A stretch of DNA of 30,374 bases. It comes from Syntrophorhabdaceae bacterium PtaU1.Bin034 (lineage in GTDB: Bacteria; Desulfobacterota_G; Syntrophorhabdia; Syntrophorhabdales; WCHB1-27). The stretch covers positions 1-30,374 of the forward strand of contig MVRP01000035.1 of NCBI GenBank assembly GCA_002067405.1, given 5' to 3'. Shown in pieces: positions 24,482 to 30,374 of this stretch. Within the stretch, counting starts at the first letter, position 1, and each line of letters opens with the position of its first letter. The translations under genes and the position numbers were made by a program. Under the pieces are notes generated by a model that made no database searches, had not been told where the DNA came from, and was given only the letters and a program-made list of their open reading frames with translations.

Positions 24482-25582
24482 ATGGAACTCTTTCTTTGCG
24501 GAGATGTAATGACCGGCCGTGGCATCGACCAGATCCTGCCTCATCCAGGCAACCCGGTCCTTTATGAATCTTACATGAAAGATGCGAGAGGCTATGCCGG
24601 GCTTGCCGAGGCAGTGAACGGTCCCATACCCAAACCTGTCGATTTCGCCTACATTTGGGGAGATGCACTGGCTGAACTGGAGGCCCGTTCGTCCGAGGCG
24701 CGGATCATCAACCTGGAAACAAGCATCACCACAAGTGAGGACTACTGGAAGGGGAAAGGCATCAATTACCGGATGAATCCCGGGAATATTCCTTGCCTTC
24801 AGGCCGCAAGGATAGATACCTGTTCTCTCGCGAACAACCATGTCCTCGACTGGGGGTACGAGGGTCTTCTCGAAACCATAGCGACTCTCAGGGCGGCCGG
24901 AATAAAAACCTCAGGGGCAGGCAGAGACATTGACGAAGCGTGGTTACCGGCAGCAAAGATCATCCCCGGCAGAGGAAGGCTCCTCGTCTTTGCCTTTGGC
25001 CACGAATCGAGCGGCGTCACGCCCGACTGGTCAGCGTCGAAGGGCAGGCCCGGTGTCGCATTTCTGCGCGATCTCTCCGAAAGAACCGTGGAATCCATCA
25101 ATCAGATCGTACGCAAGCTAAAACAGGACGGAGATGTCGTCGTCGTTTCAATCCATTGGGGATCGAACTGGGACTATGACATACCTCGTGAACAATCACG
25201 CTTTGCCCATAACCTCATCGATGAAGCGGTTGTCGACATCGTTCACGGTCATTCCTCGCACCACGCAAAAGGCATCGAGGTATACAGGGACAAGCTGATC
25301 CTCTACGGCTGCGGCGATCTTCTCAACGACTACGAGGGCATCAGCGGCTACGAGGAGTTCAGGGGCGACCTCGGCATCCTCTACTTTGCGACCGCAGATG
25401 CCTTTACCGGTCATCTTCTCAATCTTCGCCTCGTCGTCATGACAGCCAGGCGGCTCCGCCTGCAAAGAGCCACGGAAGACGATGTTCTTTGGGTCGAGGA
25501 CACCCTGAGCCGGGAAGGAAAGGATTTCGGCACTATGGTGAAACGGGAAGATGACGGGAGCCTGAGGCTCGAGTGGGATTGA
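24482..25582 (+). CDS. CapA family protein (PGA_cap-type metallophosphoesterase fold)
   Basis: 366 residues. The family includes CapA/PgsA of poly-gamma-glutamate capsules and has a calcineurin-like metal-binding fold. Expected residues are seen: GDVMTGRGID (Asp8), NLETS (Asn78, Glu79), LANNHVLDWG (Asn119, His120), SIHWGSNW (His225) and VHGHSSHH (His255, His257). There is no signal peptide or membrane helix, so this is the soluble type, unlike capsule CapA. No capB or capC lies nearby, so capsule synthesis is unlikely. ATG 24482 has no good ribosome binding site, and an in-frame stop at 24434 leaves no better start. Confidence 0.88.
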   Translation: MELFLCGDVMTGRGIDQILPHPGNPVLYESYMKDARGYAGLAEAVNGPIPKPVDFAYIWGDALAELEARSSEARIINLETSITTSEDYWKGKGINYRMNPGNIPCLQAARIDTCSLANNHVLDWGYEGLLETIATLRAAGIKTSGAGRDIDEAWLPAAKIIPGRGRLLVFAFGHESSGVTPDWSASKGRPGVAFLRDLSERTVESINQIVRKLKQDGDVVVVSIHWGSNWDYDIPREQSRFAHNLIDEAVVDIVHGHSSHHAKGIEVYRDKLILYGCGDLLNDYEGISGYEEFRGDLGILYFATADAFTGHLLNLRLVVMTARRLRLQRATEDDVLWVEDTLSREGKDFGTMVKREDDGSLRLEWD

Positions 25583-25623
25583 GCCATCGGCCCGCCGTGT
25601 GCTCAGAAACAATGCCGCACCCC

Positions 25624-25651
25624 TTGTTCCGGCTCTATGCCGACCTATACT
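25624..25651 (+). promoter_or_regulatory. Promoter of the 59-residue orphan gene
   Basis: TTGTTC (25624-25629), 16 bases, TATACT (25646-25651), 48 bases upstream of the ATG at 25699. Confidence 0.45.
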
Positions 25652-25698
25652 CTTAATGATATACGCAATCGTTGTCGGGATTATAAAAGGAGGTTTTT

Positions 25699-25878
25699 AT
25701 GGGTGGAGTGGTCACAATCATTTATCCGGACGGAACGGTAGCGGAGGAAACCCTGGACAGTATCCCCAAAGTCGGAGAAAAGATAGGCGCTTTCGCTATT
25801 GCGAGGGTCGAGACTAAGGGACCGGACGATGAGGTAGATACCGGAATCTGGATTTATTTGCAGAAGGCGGAGGAATAG
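25699..25878 (+). CDS. 59-residue orphan protein, function unknown
   Basis: A short gene beginning MGGVVTIIYPDGTVAEETL and ending IYLQKAEE. The support is strong: a near-ideal AAAAGGAGG leader, a plausible promoter, and GC-rich coding-type codon use. The sequence suggests a small all-beta fold with a Gly/Asp turn (YPDG) and an acidic loop (GPDDEVD). It has no cysteines, no export signal and no known family that I can name. Confidence 0.7.
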   Translation: MGGVVTIIYPDGTVAEETLDSIPKVGEKIGAFAIARVETKGPDDEVDTGIWIYLQKAEE

Positions 25879-25942
25879 GCATAAGGTGAGCAGAGAGGCC
25901 GACCGTGAGGAAGTCGAGTAACAACCGGGACCGGCCGGAGCC

Positions 25943-26440
25943 TTATCGCACCTTGCCCGAAGATGACGGAGATGAAGGCTCCGTATAAGGCTGGGCCGCA
26001 GAGGAATAACCGGGCACCTGGTTCCCCTTCGAGTACATGCATTGCTGATAGGCGTTATCGTACTGGTTCTGGAGAGACATCTCCGAAGCACGGGCCCGGT
26101 TGCTTCCCATAGCCGTTCCGCCGACCAACCCGGTCGCTCCGCCGATTGCGGCACCCGTCGCCGCGCTTCCCGTTGCCGCGCCGATCCCTGCGCCCAACGC
26201 AGCGCCAATCCCGGTTCCCAACGCCGCTCCGCCGGCCGTGGTCTTGTCTGCCGTTCGGCCGGGTGATGCGCCGATCTGTTGCTGCGCCCATTGTCTGCAA
26301 ACCATATCATCGGTCTGAAATGCTTCAAATGTCTTTCCCGGGCCTGGCAGCACCCTTACGCTCGGCCCTGTTGGGGTACTCGCGCATGCACCGAGCACCA
26401 AAGCCGCCAACAGTAACACGAGAAGATATTTCCAGTTCAT
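25943..26440 (-). CDS. Glycine-zipper lipoprotein
   Basis: An envelope lipoprotein of 165 residues. The signal peptide ends in lipobox LGAC (Cys19). The central Gly/Ala-rich region (about 70-115) with repeating GxxxG, as in GTGIGAALGAGIGAATGSA, forms a glycine zipper that can insert in or pack against membranes. A conserved C-terminal piece YDNAYQQCMYSKGNQVPG and a Ser/Pro-rich end follow. This arrangement is common in outer-membrane-associated lipoproteins of proteobacteria. ATG 26440 follows AAGGAGGTGCCGCA; the longer start is rejected. The molecular role is unknown. Confidence 0.85.
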   Translation of the reverse strand: MNWKYLLVLLLAALVLGACASTPTGPSVRVLPGPGKTFEAFQTDDMVCRQWAQQQIGASPGRTADKTTAGGAALGTGIGAALGAGIGAATGSAATGAAIGGATGLVGGTAMGSNRARASEMSLQNQYDNAYQQCMYSKGNQVPGYSSAAQPYTEPSSPSSSGKVR

Positions 26441-26641
26441 TGCGGCACCTCCTTTACGGGTCTGCAGCTTCACCGATCACGGCGGAAGCGCCTCTCTTTC
26501 CCTGCGCTTCTGTTTCTATAGAAAAATTGCGTCCGAAACCATCTTCCGTCAATGCCTTCCGCTCCTGTTCGCTAACAAAGCGGTCGGGCAGCTTACCACT
26601 TCTATCGCTCCAAACCTGTTTTCTTTTCGCTGACGGCTGCT

Positions 26642-26647
26642 TATAAT
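26642..26647 (+). promoter_or_regulatory. -10 box of the FmdB-type gene
   Basis: A perfect TATAAT 39 bases upstream of the ATG at 26687. The -35 position (TTTTCT, 26619-26624) is weak. Confidence 0.4.
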
Positions 26648-26686
26648 GTTTAAACTACAACGAAATTCCGGAGGAGGGAACGCAAC

Positions 26687-26881
26687 ATGCCCATTTATGA
26701 GTATGAATGCACCAAGTGCAAAGAAAGGTTCGAAGTGCTGCAGAAAGCAGATGAAGACAACAAAGGGCTGTGCTGTCCGAAATGCAACTCTGATAAACCG
26801 GAGCGTGTGATGTCCGCCTTCTGTGCCGCAACCGGCAAGGGTGGGGGTGCGGCGGTTCATTCCTCGCCGGGCCATAGCTGA
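26687..26881 (+). CDS. FmdB family zinc-ribbon protein
   Basis: 64 residues. It starts MPIYEYECTKC, the hallmark of FmdB-type regulatory zinc ribbons; Cys8/Cys11 and Cys30/Cys33 (CCPKC) bind one zinc, followed by the conserved ERVMSAF and a Gly-rich tail. The name comes from a formamidase-linked regulator; most members are of unknown function. It is preceded by GGAGGAGGG and a TATAAT box. It is the second FmdB-like ribbon in the window. Confidence 0.9.
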   Translation: MPIYEYECTKCKERFEVLQKADEDNKGLCCPKCNSDKPERVMSAFCAATGKGGGAAVHSSPGHS

Positions 26882-26947
26882 AGTACCTGCTAGGGCGTCG
26901 GAGACGCTCTCATTCCAGTATTGTCGAATGAACGCGGATAAAGCCTG

Positions 26948-26966
26948 CCCCGGGCTTGACCCGGGG
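26948..26966. repeat. CCCCGGG-type palindromic element
   Basis: CCCCGGG-CTTGA-CCCGGGG, a 7-bp perfect stem with a five-base loop. Palindromes of this wording occur dispersed in many GC-rich proteobacterial genomes; only one copy is in this window. Confidence 0.5.
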
Positions 26967-27156
26967 CCGAAGGCGGCGGGCCCGGCCGGAGAGAATTGCG
27001 TAGAAAGGATAAAATGGCAGGGGGCGAGTCGTTCAGCTCCGTGCGATACCGCGCCAGGTTGTTTACACGAAGGAAAGAACGCCCGCCCCTGCTATTCAGA
27101 AAACCATCCGGCAGTACCGGAACCCGGTCATTTGATACCCTGTGCCCTTCACGTCT

Positions 27157-27173
27157 CTCTTTAAGTTAAAGAG
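27157..27173. promoter_or_regulatory. 17-base palindrome, candidate operator
   Basis: CTCTTTAA and TTAAAGAG flank a single G. The one-base centre is too tight for an RNA hairpin of full length, so a dimeric DNA-binding protein site is more likely. Confidence 0.3.
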
Positions 27174-27186
27174 TCGGATGCCGACA

Positions 27187-27319
27187 CGAAAAGGTTACAT
27201 CCGAGCGAGGACGAATTGGTCCCGCAGTATCCGGTTCACGAACGATTCTTTTCCATTTTCCTGATCACCTGCTTCTCGATCACTTCCTCTTTCCCTAATA
27301 CTGCTCTGTAACCTTTTCG
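27187..27319. repeat. 13-bp perfect inverted repeat spanning 107 bases
   Basis: CGAAAAGGTTACA (27187-27199) and its exact complement (27307-27319). Just outside, GATGCCG (27177-27183) and CGGCATC (27318-27324) extend the pairing after a small bulge. It could be a structured RNA stem or the termini of a small decayed element. Confidence 0.5.
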
Positions 27320-27452
27320 GCATCGCCCGCGACTATATATGCGCAGCGTGGCATAACCTCTTGACAGAAAAAATCACGGGCGCAGGCGTGCAGCAGGTGC
27401 CGGGACAGGAAATCGGATTGCTTTTTGTTGAGGGAATTCGGAAACTGAGAGA

Positions 27453-28061
27453 ATGTTTAAGACTAACCCAAATGATCAGGATGATAGCCACATCGTGAGC
27501 CAGATCATCGATGGCAAGGAAGGTGCGTTTGACAGCCTCCTGCAAAGACACGGCGGTTTCGTTGAAGCCATTGTTAAGAAACATGTGCCCTTCGAGTCGG
27601 TGGAAGACACCATACAGGAGGTTTTCCTAAGGGTCTATCGATCACTTCCGACATTCAGGAACGAAAGCAGTCTCAGGCACTGGTTGTCAGTCATCGCCAC
27701 GAGAACGTGTTACGACTACTGGCGGGAGCATTACAAGTCCAAAGAACTGCCCATAAGCTCGCTTACCGAGCAACATCAGGCGTGGCTTGATGAGGCACTG
27801 GCCGAGGAGCGGGATATGTCGCTCCAGGCGAAGGCCCTCCGGAAGGAGGCGGGGGAGATTCTGGATATCGCTTTGAACAGCTTGTCCGCCGGCGACAAAA
27901 TGGTTGTGGAACTCGTTTATCTTGAGGAGTATTCGTTGAAGGAAGCAGCCAAGCTCCTGGGTTGGACCGTCGCGAATGTGAAGGTCAGGTTATTCCGGTC
28001 AAGAAAAAAGCTCCACAAGCTGCTCACGTCGCGAGATAAAGACGAGGGGAGTAAGACATGA
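27453..28061 (+). CDS. ECF-type RNA polymerase sigma factor
   Basis: 202 residues. Region 2 is seen at about 20-95, with SVEDTIQEVFLRVYRSLPTF for core and -10 recognition, and region 4 at about 140-195, with LSAGDKMVVELVYLEEYSLK and AAKLLGWTVANVKVRLFRSR as the -35-binding helix-turn-helix. There is no region 1.1 or 3, hence ECF class. The start follows GGAAACTGAGAGA. The stop overlaps the next gene's ATG by four bases. With a membrane protein and a Spy-like protein following, it likely answers envelope or metal stress and controls its own operon. Confidence 0.92.
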   Translation: MFKTNPNDQDDSHIVSQIIDGKEGAFDSLLQRHGGFVEAIVKKHVPFESVEDTIQEVFLRVYRSLPTFRNESSLRHWLSVIATRTCYDYWREHYKSKELPISSLTEQHQAWLDEALAEERDMSLQAKALRKEAGEILDIALNSLSAGDKMVVELVYLEEYSLKEAAKLLGWTVANVKVRLFRSRKKLHKLLTSRDKDEGSKT

Positions 28062-28384
28062 ACAAAGACAAGAGAGATGAAAAGGAAAGGCTCCGGAAAT
28101 TGCTGACAACCGCTTACTGGGCGAAAGAAAACAGGGAGATCGATGACCGGTGGCGGCAAAAGGTTCTGGCTCGCATTCGCAACATCGGTCCGGCTGGGCC
28201 GACACCGGGTTTTCTGCCCGATTTCGGACGGTTCGCATGGAGACTTGCTCCAGCCACCCTTGCAACGATTGTCGGTATGTTGTTTCTGCTAAGCGCGCTC
28301 TATGCTACCACGGAGTATAGCGGACTTCAGCTCATTACCAATTACGTTGAAGAACTGACGGCGAAGCAGCTTTTCGGTACTTAA
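28058..28384 (+). CDS. Single-pass membrane protein, candidate anti-sigma factor
   Basis: 108 residues. An N-terminal charged cytoplasmic helix-rich part (1-60), one membrane helix (about 64-84), and a short periplasmic tail of 24 residues. Position directly after the sigma gene with an ATGA overlap, and this topology, are typical for anti-sigma factors. It lacks the HxxxCxxC zinc motif of ZAS-type anti-sigma domains and I see no similarity to RseA. The function is therefore inferred from context and topology only. Confidence 0.6.
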   Translation: MNKDKRDEKERLRKLLTTAYWAKENREIDDRWRQKVLARIRNIGPAGPTPGFLPDFGRFAWRLAPATLATIVGMLFLLSALYATTEYSGLQLITNYVEELTAKQLFGT

Positions 28385-28397
28385 GGAAGGAGGCAAA

Positions 28398-28799
28398 ATG
28401 AAGAACTGGAAACTTATTTCAGGCGTTTTTCTTGTATTTGTTCTTGGCATACTGGTCGGTTTGCTGCCCGGCTTCTATTTTTCGCATCGTTTTCCACCTC
28501 CTCTTCCGCCGCGCCACATGGATTCCAAAAGCAGAGGCTCGTTCATGCTGGAAAGGTTGTCACGCGACCTGGACCTGACAGAGGACCAGAAAACCCGGAT
28601 AGGTAAAGTGATAATGGATATGGAAGAAAAGCTCGATCAGCACTTCCGGAGCGTGCAGCCGGAGGTGAAGGCGATTCTTGACGACGGCTTCTCAAAAATA
28701 GAGACGGAGCTCGACCCGCTGCAGAAAAAGAAGTTCTACGAACTGAAGAAAAGAATGGAAAAATATAGAAAACATGGACCTCCGCCTCCACCCCGGTAA
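28398..28799 (+). CDS. Spy/CpxP/ZraP-like periplasmic sensor or chaperone
   Basis: 133 residues. An N-terminal membrane helix (about 7-28, probably an uncleaved anchor) is followed by a Pro-rich spacer and an all-helical periplasmic domain with LTEDQ (60-64) and LDPLQKKKF (105-113), the paired LTxxQ-type motifs of the Spy/CpxP group often annotated as periplasmic heavy-metal sensor. The tail is basic and Pro-rich (GPPPPPR). It follows GGAAGGAGG and lies 13 bases after the candidate anti-sigma gene. It may sense misfolded proteins or metal and signal to the sigma/anti-sigma pair. Confidence 0.82.
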   Translation: MKNWKLISGVFLVFVLGILVGLLPGFYFSHRFPPPLPPRHMDSKSRGSFMLERLSRDLDLTEDQKTRIGKVIMDMEEKLDQHFRSVQPEVKAILDDGFSKIETELDPLQKKKFYELKKRMEKYRKHGPPPPPR

Positions 28800-30273
28800 T
28801 CTCCTGCACTTCATTGTCGCGTTTCTGGTCCTGATTCTTGCCGGCTGTGCCATGGTAGGCCCTGACTACGTTCCTCCACAAACCCGCGTGTCCGGGACCT
28901 GGCATTCTTCGCTGAGGGGCGGTCTTACCGCGGAAAATGGGGAACCGGCCGGGATGGCAAGGTGGTGGACCGCACTCAACGATCCCGGGCTTTCAGGTTT
29001 GGTCGAGCGGGCCGTGGCGGGCAACCTTGACCTGAAACAGGCAAGGGCACGAATTCGTGAGGCGCGGGCCCGGCAAGGTGTTGCCGTTGCCGGACTCTTT
29101 CCCACGGTAGACGCTTCAGCCTCTGCCGCCTGGAGCCGAAACAGCAAAGATACAGGATACGACCAGACGAGTAGTCTTTATCGGGCGGGTTTTGATGCGT
29201 CCTGGGAACTGGATGTCTTCGGCGGCATCCGGCGTTCAGTGCAGGCAGCCGGGGCAGATCTTCAGGCGAGTGAGGAAGACCTGCGCGACACCCTCGTGTC
29301 GCTTCTTGCCGAAGTAGCCGTCAATTATATAGAGTTGCGCACGTTCCAGGCCCGGCTTGCAGTGGCGGAAAGCAATCTTGAAGCGCAAAGCGAGACCCAC
29401 CGGTTGGTGACGTGGCGTTACGAGGCGGGTCTGAGCGATGCGCTCGCAACGCAGGAAGCGCGCTACAACCTTGAAAACACACGCTCCCAGATACCGCCGT
29501 TACGCACGGGACAGGAGGAGGCCCTTAACCGGATCGCCGTGCTTCTGGGTGAACAGCCGGGCAACGTCCACAAGGAGCTTGAAAAAATATCGCCCATACC
29601 GACCACGCCCCTCAAAGTTGCCATCGGCATACCTGCCGAGGCGTTGCGTCGCCGGCCGGACGTGCGAAAGGCGGAACGCGAACTTGCGGCGCAGACCGCA
29701 AGGATCGGGGCGGCAAAGGCTGATCTTTACCCCAGGTTCACGTTAAGCGGCTCCATCGGTCTCGAAGCCCTGTCGGTGAACCGCCTTTTCTCCCTCAGCA
29801 ACCGGACGCGCAGCGGAACGCCTCTCGTCACCTGGCCCGTCTTCGACGGCGGGGCGATCCGTCAAAACATAGAGATCCAGACAGCCCTTCAGGAGCAGGC
29901 GCTGATCCAATACGAGAACAAGGTGCTCACCGCGCTTGAGGAAGTCGAAAACGCCGTCGTCGCCTATGCCGAGGAACAGCAGCGGAGCCTTGCGCTAAGG
30001 GAGGCGAGCCTTGCTGCCGAACAGGCAGTCGAATTGGCCGGAAACAAGTATCAGGCCGGCCTGGCCAATTTCATCAGCGTGCTGGACGCGCAGCGTTCCC
30101 TCCTTTCCTTTCAGGACCAGCTTGCCCAGAGTAACGGCGCCATAACATCAAACCTGGTCAGGCTGTATAAGGCCCTCGGCGGCGGATGGGAATCTATAGC
30201 GCCGGAAGGGAAAGGCAGGCAGGTATTGTCGGGCGAAATGGCTGGCGAGAAAGAATTCTTGGAGATTAAATGA
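28774..30273 (+). CDS. RND efflux system outer membrane lipoprotein, NodT family
   Basis: Outer-membrane channel of a tripartite efflux pump, 499 residues. Lipobox LAGC (Cys25); then two TolC-type OEP repeats (about 70-280 and 290-470). Family motifs are seen: WWTALNDPGLSGLVERA near the start, SWELDVFGGIRR, and IPAEALRRRPDVRKAERELA at the start of the second repeat, then YPRFTLSGSIG and YQAGLANFISVLDAQRSLL. It overlaps the Spy-like gene by 26 bases, so translation is coupled and regulation by the sigma factor is likely. The ribosome binding site is weak. Its TGA overlaps the next gene (ATGA). Confidence 0.95.
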   Translation: MDLRLHPGNLLHFIVAFLVLILAGCAMVGPDYVPPQTRVSGTWHSSLRGGLTAENGEPAGMARWWTALNDPGLSGLVERAVAGNLDLKQARARIREARARQGVAVAGLFPTVDASASAAWSRNSKDTGYDQTSSLYRAGFDASWELDVFGGIRRSVQAAGADLQASEEDLRDTLVSLLAEVAVNYIELRTFQARLAVAESNLEAQSETHRLVTWRYEAGLSDALATQEARYNLENTRSQIPPLRTGQEEALNRIAVLLGEQPGNVHKELEKISPIPTTPLKVAIGIPAEALRRRPDVRKAERELAAQTARIGAAKADLYPRFTLSGSIGLEALSVNRLFSLSNRTRSGTPLVTWPVFDGGAIRQNIEIQTALQEQALIQYENKVLTALEEVENAVVAYAEEQQRSLALREASLAAEQAVELAGNKYQAGLANFISVLDAQRSLLSFQDQLAQSNGAITSNLVRLYKALGGGWESIAPEGKGRQVLSGEMAGEKEFLEIK

Positions 30274-30374
30274 AACCGAGCAGCGACCCAAAGCCGGATA
30301 TGATAGAAGCCCTCAAAATGGATGAATCGGGGCGCATGAGCAAACGTACGAAGCGATGGCTTGTCCTTGCCCTC
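30270..30374 (+). CDS. RND efflux periplasmic adaptor (HlyD/MFP family), N-terminus only
   Basis: The first 35 codons before the right edge: a polar cytoplasmic leader (IEALKMDESGRMSKRT) followed by KRWLVLAL, the start of a membrane anchor. This matches the beginning of HlyD/AcrA-type adaptors with an uncleaved signal anchor. Its ATG overlaps the NodT stop by four bases. An inner-membrane RND pump gene is expected just outside the window. Confidence 0.7.
   Translation, partial: MKPSSDPKPDMIEALKMDESGRMSKRTKRWLVLAL

Larger units (their letters stand above)
26882..27452. other. 571-base non-coding block with several inverted repeats
   Basis: No gene is supported. It contains: an AGGGCGTC/GACGCTCT hairpin (26892-26910) just after the FmdB stop; CCCCGGG/CCCGGGG (26948-26966); a CTCTTTAA-G-TTAAAGAG palindrome (27157-27173); a TCGGATG/CATCCGA pair (27174-27204); and CGAAAAGGTTACA (27187-27199) matched perfectly by TGTAACCTTTTCG (27307-27319). 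It is the upstream region of the sigma-factor cluster and may hold its control elements or a small RNA. Confidence 0.5.

Noticed and set aside
27361..27366. Perfect TTGACA before the sigma-factor gene
   Set aside because: No acceptable -10 box lies 16-18 bases downstream, and ECF operons usually use other promoter types, so it is not called as a promoter.

Overview
The window is a chromosomal stretch of a Gram-negative, motile bacterium with probable anaerobic ancestry. Evidence for this is an outer-membrane efflux lipoprotein of the NodT type, several lipoprotein signal peptides, a twin-arginine translocase, a chemoreceptor behind a near-consensus sigma-28 promoter, and the start of a BadF/BcrA-type ATPase (an activator family typical of anaerobes). 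The mix of gene families (DUF2844/DUF3443 pair, DUF6599/DUF362 pair, RCC1 protein with a CFI-type C-terminus, small FmdB-like zinc ribbons, MOT1-type transporter) looks most like a Desulfobacterota (former Deltaproteobacteria) or neighbouring phylum. That placement is inference. No rRNA, tRNA, CRISPR array, transposase or phage gene was seen.

Layout. 1-2.0 kb, minus strand: the first codons of the BadF-type ATPase, a DUF3443 lipoprotein with a pepsin-like motif layout, and an overlapping upstream DUF2844 secreted protein. 2.2-4.2 kb: a chemoreceptor, a long hairpin, and a convergent zinc-ribbon gene. 4.3-7.5 kb: a repeat-rich leader and a bifunctional PutA without the DNA-binding domain. 7.6-9.4 kb: an exported RCC1-repeat protein and a terminator. 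9.5-11.5 kb, minus strand: an alpha/beta hydrolase and an MFS transporter. 11.7-16.1 kb: a tightly packed tatB-tatC-glmU-glmS operon closed by a strong terminator. 16.1-17.7 kb: a small two-helix membrane protein and a convergent MOT1-type molybdate/sulfate transporter.

18.0-19.8 kb: DUF6599 and a Tat-exported DUF362 protein, translationally coupled. 20.2-21.6 kb: a di-iron ferritin-like protein fused to a PRC-barrel-like domain, with its own promoter and a possible operator. 21.7-23.4 kb, minus strand: a SAM methyltransferase, a DUF1579 protein and a small secreted cysteine-containing protein. 23.7-25.9 kb: a dienelactone-hydrolase-like protein, a CapA-type protein and a 59-residue orphan. 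25.9-26.9 kb: a glycine-zipper lipoprotein and an FmdB-type zinc ribbon. 26.9-27.5 kb is a non-coding block rich in inverted repeats. 27.5-30.4 kb is a coupled cluster: ECF-type sigma factor, single-pass membrane protein (candidate anti-sigma factor), Spy/CpxP-like periplasmic sensor, NodT outer-membrane factor and the start of an RND periplasmic adaptor.

How the genes fit together. The strongest functional unit is the last cluster, which reads as an envelope-stress or metal-sensing sigma system wired directly to an RND efflux pump. The tat-glm operon joins protein export with UDP-GlcNAc supply. The DUF362 protein at 19 kb is a visible client of that Tat system. The most unusual single proteins are the ferritin-like/PRC-barrel fusion and the DUF3443 lipoprotein, whose sequence follows the motif order of pepsin-like aspartic peptidases.
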